Shown here one piece after another: positions 32,182-35,759 of a DNA stretch of 35,759 nucleotides (within the stretch, counting starts at the first letter, position 1; every line of letters starts with the position of its first letter). The translations under genes were made by a program, and so were the position numbers. The notes beneath the pieces are model-generated. The model did not search any database. It saw only the letters and a program-made list of their open reading frames with translations, and was not told where the DNA came from. The DNA lies in contig PNAT01000101.1 of NCBI GenBank assembly GCA_003169675.1, positions 1-35,759 of the forward strand, read 5' to 3'. The stretch is from Acidimicrobiaceae bacterium (GTDB taxonomy: Bacteria; Actinomycetota; Acidimicrobiia; Acidimicrobiales; RAAP-2).

Positions 32182-32271
32182 AGATCGCTGGCCGAGGTCG
32201 GGTGTCCCCGACCGCCGGTGTGTGGCGCTCTTTCGCGGCATGAAGTCGTCGGCGTTTACCGCCCCCGACTT

Positions 32272-32705
32272 TCACTGAGAGGCTGGATCCTCGGACGCCA
32301 GGGTGACTGAAGGAGGCGCAATGCGCTCTCGGAGCCATGCCGCGGTTCGCTGCTCGTCCCACTCGCCTGCCGCGACGGCCAACACGGCTTGGTCGGCGTC
32401 ATCGATTGTCGGATAGGACGTCCAGCGCCACGAGTTCATCTCGATGAACATCCTGAGCGTCACCCAGGCCGCCCTCTTGTTCCCGTCGAGGAGGGGGTGG
32501 TTCTTGGCCAGGTGGACCAGGAGAACGGCGGCCTTGTCGCAGAAGTCGGGGTAGAATTCTTCCCCACCGAAGCTGGCCGACGGCGCATGCAGGGCCGAAT
32601 CGGCCAGGTCGAACTGGCGGCGCTTGTGATCGTCTTCAGATCGGAGCCGGTGACCTCCGCTGAGATCGCCAGGTAGTCGGCCAGGTCCGGGTACTCGACG
32701 CTCAC
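32272..32705 (-). pseudogene. doc: Doc/Fic-type toxin, frameshifted
   Basis: Frame one (GTG at 32705) gives MSVEYPDLADYLAISAEVTGSDLKTI, the Doc N-terminus. The rest of Doc, FDLADSALHAPSASFGGEEFYPDFCDKAA, the Fic motif in AKNHPLLDGNKRAAW and the end GEWDEQRTAAWLRERI, is read in another frame to 32272. One inserted base near 32608-32635 would join them. Doc inactivates EF-Tu by phosphorylation. As written the catalytic core is out of frame, so no toxin is made. Its GTG overlaps the antitoxin stop. Confidence 0.85.
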
Positions 32706-32911
32706 CGAGCCAGGCGTTCGAGCAGCTCGCGGTCCTCCTCGATGATCTTGGCCAGACGCGCCTTGAACTTGGGATTGTTCCGTCGCCGCTCCACGGCCTC
32801 GATCAGGGACTGCTTCACCGTCTCGTTCAGGCTTGTCCCCTCGACCCTCGCCAGGGCTTCAGTGTCAGCGGCCACGTCGTCAGGGAGGCGGATGGTGAGG
32901 TTCTTCGTCAT
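32702..32911 (-). CDS. RHH-family antitoxin
   Basis: This protein of 69 residues, MTKNLTIRLPDDVAADTEALARVEGTSLNETVKQSLIEAVERRR, is a ribbon-helix-helix (Arc/CopG-like) antitoxin with a charged C-terminal tail. It is intact although the Doc partner is broken. Its stop overlaps the toxin start by four bases (GTGA). The start lies in a palindromic operator and follows a TATCAT hexamer by six bases, so it is probably leaderless and self-repressed. Confidence 0.88.
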   Translation of the reverse strand: MTKNLTIRLPDDVAADTEALARVEGTSLNETVKQSLIEAVERRRNNPKFKARLAKIIEEDRELLERLAR

Positions 32912-32926
32912 GGTGTCATGATACCA
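32911..32926. promoter_or_regulatory. Operator/promoter of the RHH-Doc module
   Basis: TGGTGTCATGATACCA is a 16-bp palindrome with a single mismatched pair, placed at the start codon of the antitoxin. On the minus strand it contains TATCAT, a -10-like hexamer six bases before the ATG. RHH antitoxins usually bind such sites. A related half (GGTGTGATGG) continues upstream. Confidence 0.6.
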
Positions 32927-33029
32927 TCACACCATCTGTGAGGGACAACCGGGTATCCCCGAATGTTCGGATAACGATGGCGGTGGGGGTAGCCCCATGC
33001 GCCGGTCGGTAGACGTCCTGGGCATAGCT

Positions 33030-33407
33030 TCAGACTCGCTGCACCGTCGCACCAACTGCGCGGGCAGCGAGGATCTTCTTGATGTCGTTGGCGTCGCTCG
33101 TGAGCACGGTGTCGCCAGATTGCACGACCAGACCGAGGTGACCGTCGACCACATCAGCCGTCCTGCTGAGCGCCAAGATCTCGCCGACCGACCTTCCTGT
33201 GGCTCCATCAAGGGTTGCAGCGTCAACGCCGGCCAGTACACGCGCCAAGTTCGCCTGGAGTGATCCGTTTCGCCACACCTGTCCAATGACTGCAGCGCTT
33301 GTTCGTACCGGAATCTTCTCTTGCTGTGCCACACGGAGCATTGCGCCGACTGCTCGGTCATGTCGGTCGACCGCGATCAGCCCTCCGGCGTCAAGGACAA
33401 GCGCCAT
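33030..33407 (-). CDS. vapC: VapC-like PIN-domain toxin
   Basis: This protein of 125 residues has PIN-domain features: Asp6 in LVLDAGGLIAVD, Asp85/Asp89 in TADVVDGHLG and Asp105 in TSDANDIKKIL. The second acidic position often Glu is Gln43 in VIGQVWRNG, a variant I recall from one common actinobacterial subgroup. The ATG at 33407 shares one base with the antitoxin stop (TGATG); a longer frame to 33503 is an overlap into the antitoxin. Confidence 0.85.
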   Translation of the reverse strand: MALVLDAGGLIAVDRHDRAVGAMLRVAQQEKIPVRTSAAVIGQVWRNGSLQANLARVLAGVDAATLDGATGRSVGEILALSRTADVVDGHLGLVVQSGDTVLTSDANDIKKILAARAVGATVQRV

Positions 33408-33658
33408 CAGGCGGCGCTGCCCCGAGCATGTCGAGATACTCCGAGCACCCGCGCTGCTGCGTCGAGCTCCTTGTCGCTGAATGGGGTCGATTCTGCCTCC
33501 CACGCGTCAAGAGCAGCTCCAAGCAACTCGTTGCGGAGCCGGTCCGCTGCTGCGGCAGCGATCCAGGCTGAGACACTCGAGCCCGATCGGGCGGCGGCTT
33601 CACGGACGGATTTGCCGAGGTTGGGATCCATGGTGATTGACAGTCGGTCTACTTGCAT
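33407..33658 (-). CDS. vapB: VapB-like antitoxin
   Basis: This protein of 83 residues, MQVDRLSITMDPNLGKSVREAAARSGSSVSAWIAAAAADRLRNELL, is a ribbon-helix-helix-like antitoxin followed by an acidic toxin-binding tail. I use ATG 33658, which is preceded at seven bases by TACTAT, a -10-like hexamer, and lies within a dyad likely bound by the protein itself. An upstream ATG at 33730 would read through the operator. Confidence 0.85.
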   Translation of the reverse strand: MQVDRLSITMDPNLGKSVREAAARSGSSVSAWIAAAAADRLRNELLGAALDAWEAESTPFSDKELDAAARVLGVSRHARGSAA

Positions 33659-33690
33659 ACATACGATAGTAACACATACGTGTGTATGCA
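33654..33690. promoter_or_regulatory. Operator dyad of the second VapBC
   Basis: TGCATACATACG (33654-33665) and CGTGTGTATGCA (33679-33690) form an inverted repeat with 11 of 12 matches and 13 bases between. TACTAT on the minus strand (33672-33667) inside it fits a -10 for a leaderless vapB transcript. Confidence 0.65.
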
Positions 33691-33780
33691 GATCGCCCGG
33701 GCGAACCATTTTCTTTGCGGGGTAGCCCACTGCGCCGGGCTGGGGAGCGGCTGAACGGCGCGTCTAAGCCGCCGGGATTA

Positions 33781-34044
33781 CTAAATCGGATTGTCAAGTA
33801 GCTCGATCAAACGATCAATCCACTGCTCAACGCTCAACCCATCGTTGGCAGGAACATAGGTCGTGAATGGTCCCAGATCGGCCGATAGTTCGGCTTCCGA
33901 GTGATCTCGGGAGAGCAGATCCATCAGCTCATCCCTGAGTCCGGCCACCGCGTCGATTGGTTCAGATCGCATATATCGCTTGACCACGTCGTCGGCGGAG
34001 GAATCGTCAAGTTGCCAGTCCTGGTGGAAGTAGGCGGAATACAA
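33781..34044 (-). CDS. CdiI-type immunity protein, orphan
   Basis: This protein of about 87 residues contains YFHQDWQLDDSSADDVVKRYMR and FTTYVPANDGLSVEQWIDRLIELL, the pattern I recognise as the contact-dependent growth inhibition immunity family CdiI_2. Upstream in-frame residues back to the previous stop (SKDAGRFPRFAEL) also fit the family, so the true start may lie before the TTG at 34044; no good start codon is visible. No CdiA, WXG/LXG or Rhs toxin lies nearby, so it is an orphan immunity gene. Confidence 0.72.
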   Translation of the reverse strand: MYSAYFHQDWQLDDSSADDVVKRYMRSEPIDAVAGLRDELMDLLSRDHSEAELSADLGPFTTYVPANDGLSVEQWIDRLIELLDNPI

Positions 34045-34301
34045 TTCGGCGAACCTCGGGAACCTGCCAGCGTCCTTGGATCAATTATCACCAGACTGAC
34101 CCAATGCCGGGACGGTGGGGCACTCCGGCACCCTGGCGATAGTCGGGTCATCGCTCGCAGGCCGACTGGTATCCGGCACATCCGTGGGGTTCTGGCGACG
34201 GTCTCCATCAGGGCAGTTGCCCGAGAACGATGGAGCCCCTATCCGCCCTTCCGAAGGGAGAGTCGCGTAATCTCGGGGTCAGCGGATTAAGGGGGGGCAG
34301 T

Positions 34302-34955
34302 ATGGACGTTCGCCTGAAGCGGTGGATCGGACTCGCCGGACCGTTGTTCGTGATCCTGGTCGTGGTATCCGGCGCGGTAGTTGGTCCGATGCCGCCGGAT
34401 TCCCACGCCAGCTCCGCGCAAGTCGTCGCCTTTTACTCCAAACATAAGTCCGGGGTAGAAGTAAGCGCCTACCTCCTGGAGTTGGCGGTATTTGTCGGAG
34501 TGATCTTCTTTTGGTATTTGCGTGACCTCGTCGCCACGGTCGAGGGCAATCGGCGTCTGGCAACGATCGGCTTCGCAGGCGTGGTGATCTTCGCCGTGTC
34601 CGGTGGCCTATCGGGCTCGATTAAATGGGCGTTGGCGGACGCTGTCAACCACGTCGCCCCCACGACAATGCAGACACTTGGGGTGCTGCAAAACGACGGA
34701 TCAACGTTTCTTTCGGGAGTCGGACAGGCGGTGTTCTTGGTCGCCACCGGCATTGCCCTCATCCGCAGTGGGGTCCTGGGTCGATGGTTGGGCTGGGTTG
34801 GTGTCGTATTCGGCGGGGTCGCCTTGGCCCTTCCCTTCATAGGCCCAATCCCGGCCGGGCTGTGGGTGCTCATCGCCAGTATCGTCATTCTCGTCAAAGA
34901 ACGAGGTGGCGCCTCAAGTCCCGACGTGCCGTACAGCCCTGCGCAGACCTCGTAA
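34302..34955 (+). CDS. Polytopic membrane protein
   Basis: This 217-residue protein has about six hydrophobic segments: 8-27, 52-74, 84-105, 133-154 and two within 160-198. After the first helix there is a short extracytoplasmic loop PMPPDSHASSAQVVAFYSKHKSGVE, seen in a family of actinobacterial membrane proteins of unknown function. A G-rich ribosome site precedes the ATG; an open frame to 34230 is not used. No transport motif or catalytic residue is seen. Confidence 0.75.
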   Translation: MDVRLKRWIGLAGPLFVILVVVSGAVVGPMPPDSHASSAQVVAFYSKHKSGVEVSAYLLELAVFVGVIFFWYLRDLVATVEGNRRLATIGFAGVVIFAVSGGLSGSIKWALADAVNHVAPTTMQTLGVLQNDGSTFLSGVGQAVFLVATGIALIRSGVLGRWLGWVGVVFGGVALALPFIGPIPAGLWVLIASIVILVKERGGASSPDVPYSPAQTS

Positions 34956-35143
34956 TCCGGGGCCCTGCCCGTCACGACCAGCAGGGTGGTGTCGCAGACC
35001 ATTCTGTATGACGACATCCAGCAGGTCCAGTGACCCAGTCCTGGATGGCAGGACTGACCCTTTCGCCGGGTCGGTGGGACAGCTCGGCACATACGGGATC
35101 GCCCAGAGTGCCAAAGGTGCGTCATGTGGCAAACTGAGCCGTA

Positions 35144-35344
35144 ATGTTTCGTCGCCTGTTCACCTGGCGGATGAACGTCTACCGGCTCATTGTTGGCGCC
35201 ATAGTCCTGGCCATCGTGTTCCCTGCATGGGCAGTAGGGGTACAGGCGATGTGGCTTGTTGCGATCGTATGCATCCTCGTCGTCATCGGCGCCGTCGTTA
35301 CCGGAACGCGTGTGTCGTCGATCCGAGAATGGTTGCGTCACTGA
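35144..35344 (+). CDS. Small membrane protein
   Basis: This protein of 66 residues has two close hydrophobic stretches, VYRLIVGAIVLAIVFPAWAVG and MWLVAIVCILVVIGAVV, with basic flanks. The ATG has no clear Shine-Dalgarno. It could be a real small membrane protein, but no family is recognised. Confidence 0.5.
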   Translation: MFRRLFTWRMNVYRLIVGAIVLAIVFPAWAVGVQAMWLVAIVCILVVIGAVVTGTRVSSIREWLRH

Positions 35345-35540
35345 TCCCTTAGGATCCCCTGAAATGCTGTTCAGCCTGAGCTCCATCGATGCAGTCGATT
35401 CGAGACAGGGTCGCCCCGTTCGCTGCCGGATCAGGGCACGTGTGTACTTGGCCGACTTGGTGGGATGCTCTCGGTGTCCGAGCCCGATGCGCGCTGCGCC
35501 TTCCCACACCGCTGCTAGCCAGTTTCCTTAGAATGCGCCC

Positions 35541-35759
35541 ATGACGCCGCCCAGCCTCGCTCAGCAGGAACGCAAGACTCTCTGCGACCTCTTTGTCGAG
35601 CGTGGTTCTGCCGCGCCCACGTTGTGCGAGGGTTGGTTCACCGCCGATCTGGCTGCGCACCTCGTTGTCCGGGAACGGAGACCCGACAGCGGGCCCGGAC
35701 TCGTCTGGCCCCCGCTGGCCGGCTACACGGACAAGGTACGCCAGGCGGTTCGGGATCGC
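35541..35759 (+). CDS. TIGR03085-family protein, N-terminal part (runs off the window)
   Basis: The first 73 residues include LCDLFVERGSAAPTLCEGW followed by DLAAHLVVRERRPDSGPG, the beginning of the TIGR03085 family, related to mycothiol-dependent maleylpyruvate isomerase and DinB-like metal proteins; the His in AAHL is a likely metal ligand. A TAGAAT hexamer six bases before the ATG suggests a leaderless transcript. The gene is cut by the end of the window. Confidence 0.88.
   Translation, partial: MTPPSLAQQERKTLCDLFVERGSAAPTLCEGWFTADLAAHLVVRERRPDSGPGLVWPPLAGYTDKVRQAVRDR

Overview
The window looks like a chromosomal segment of a high-GC actinobacterium. The signs are GTG/TTG starts, two F420-type (luciferase-like) oxidoreductases, a mycobacterial-type cyp51/ferredoxin locus, a TIGR03085-type protein and many start codons placed 6-8 nt after a TANNNT -10 motif (leaderless style). 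It could be Acidimicrobiia or a relative of the mycobacterial order; the sequence alone does not fix the taxon.

Region 1 (1-3077): a membrane-anchored class III adenylate cyclase stands alone, followed by a decayed PaaI-type thioesterase and non-coding DNA.

Region 2 (3078-16211) is the metabolic core: two divergent, tightly overlapping operons driven from a 91-bp gap (10679-10769) that holds a dyad-symmetric operator with a -10 element readable on both strands. The leftward arm encodes an HIBADH-type dehydrogenase, aldehyde dehydrogenase, carboxymuconolactone-decarboxylase-like protein, SDR, enoyl-CoA hydratase/isomerase, F420-type oxidoreductase, amidohydrolase and class III CoA-transferase. 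The rightward arm encodes an unknown protein, a TetR regulator, a CYP123-like P450, an SDR, CYP51, an atypical 3Fe-4S ferredoxin and a SnoaL-like protein. From memory this is the same gene set as the M. tuberculosis Rv0762c-Rv0771 region, extended by four CoA-ester and ring-type enzymes. The joint inference is oxidative attack by P450s, alcohol to aldehyde to acid conversion, CoA activation and beta-oxidation-like processing of a terpenoid or sterol-like compound under TetR control. The substrate is unknown.

Region 3 (16157-21457): a NERD-domain pseudogene, a secreted or lipoprotein TAP-like peptidase, a dienelactone hydrolase, a DUF6295-like protein, a second F420-type oxidoreductase and an epoxide-hydrolase-like enzyme.

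Region 4 (21598-29906): a tRNA-Lys(TTT) gene whose 3' 45 bp are repeated exactly at 29862-29906. Between the copies is an ~8.2 kb integrated element with a tyrosine integrase, an excisionase, repeat-rich non-coding DNA, a probable new toxin-antitoxin pair bracketed by paired GTCACC repeats, a frameshifted DUF1990 gene, a gene frameshifted at a C6 run, an HNH endonuclease, a small membrane protein and a small ADP-ribosyltransferase-like protein.

Region 5 (29907-35759): toxin-antitoxin and immunity genes continue beyond the right attachment site: VapBC, an RHH antitoxin with a frameshifted Doc toxin, a second VapBC and an orphan CdiI-type immunity gene. Between and after them lie an SRPBCC protein, membrane proteins and the start of a TIGR03085 gene. 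A 22-bp perfect palindrome built from the integrase arm-site motif lies just outside the right att site, hinting at an older element in the same place.
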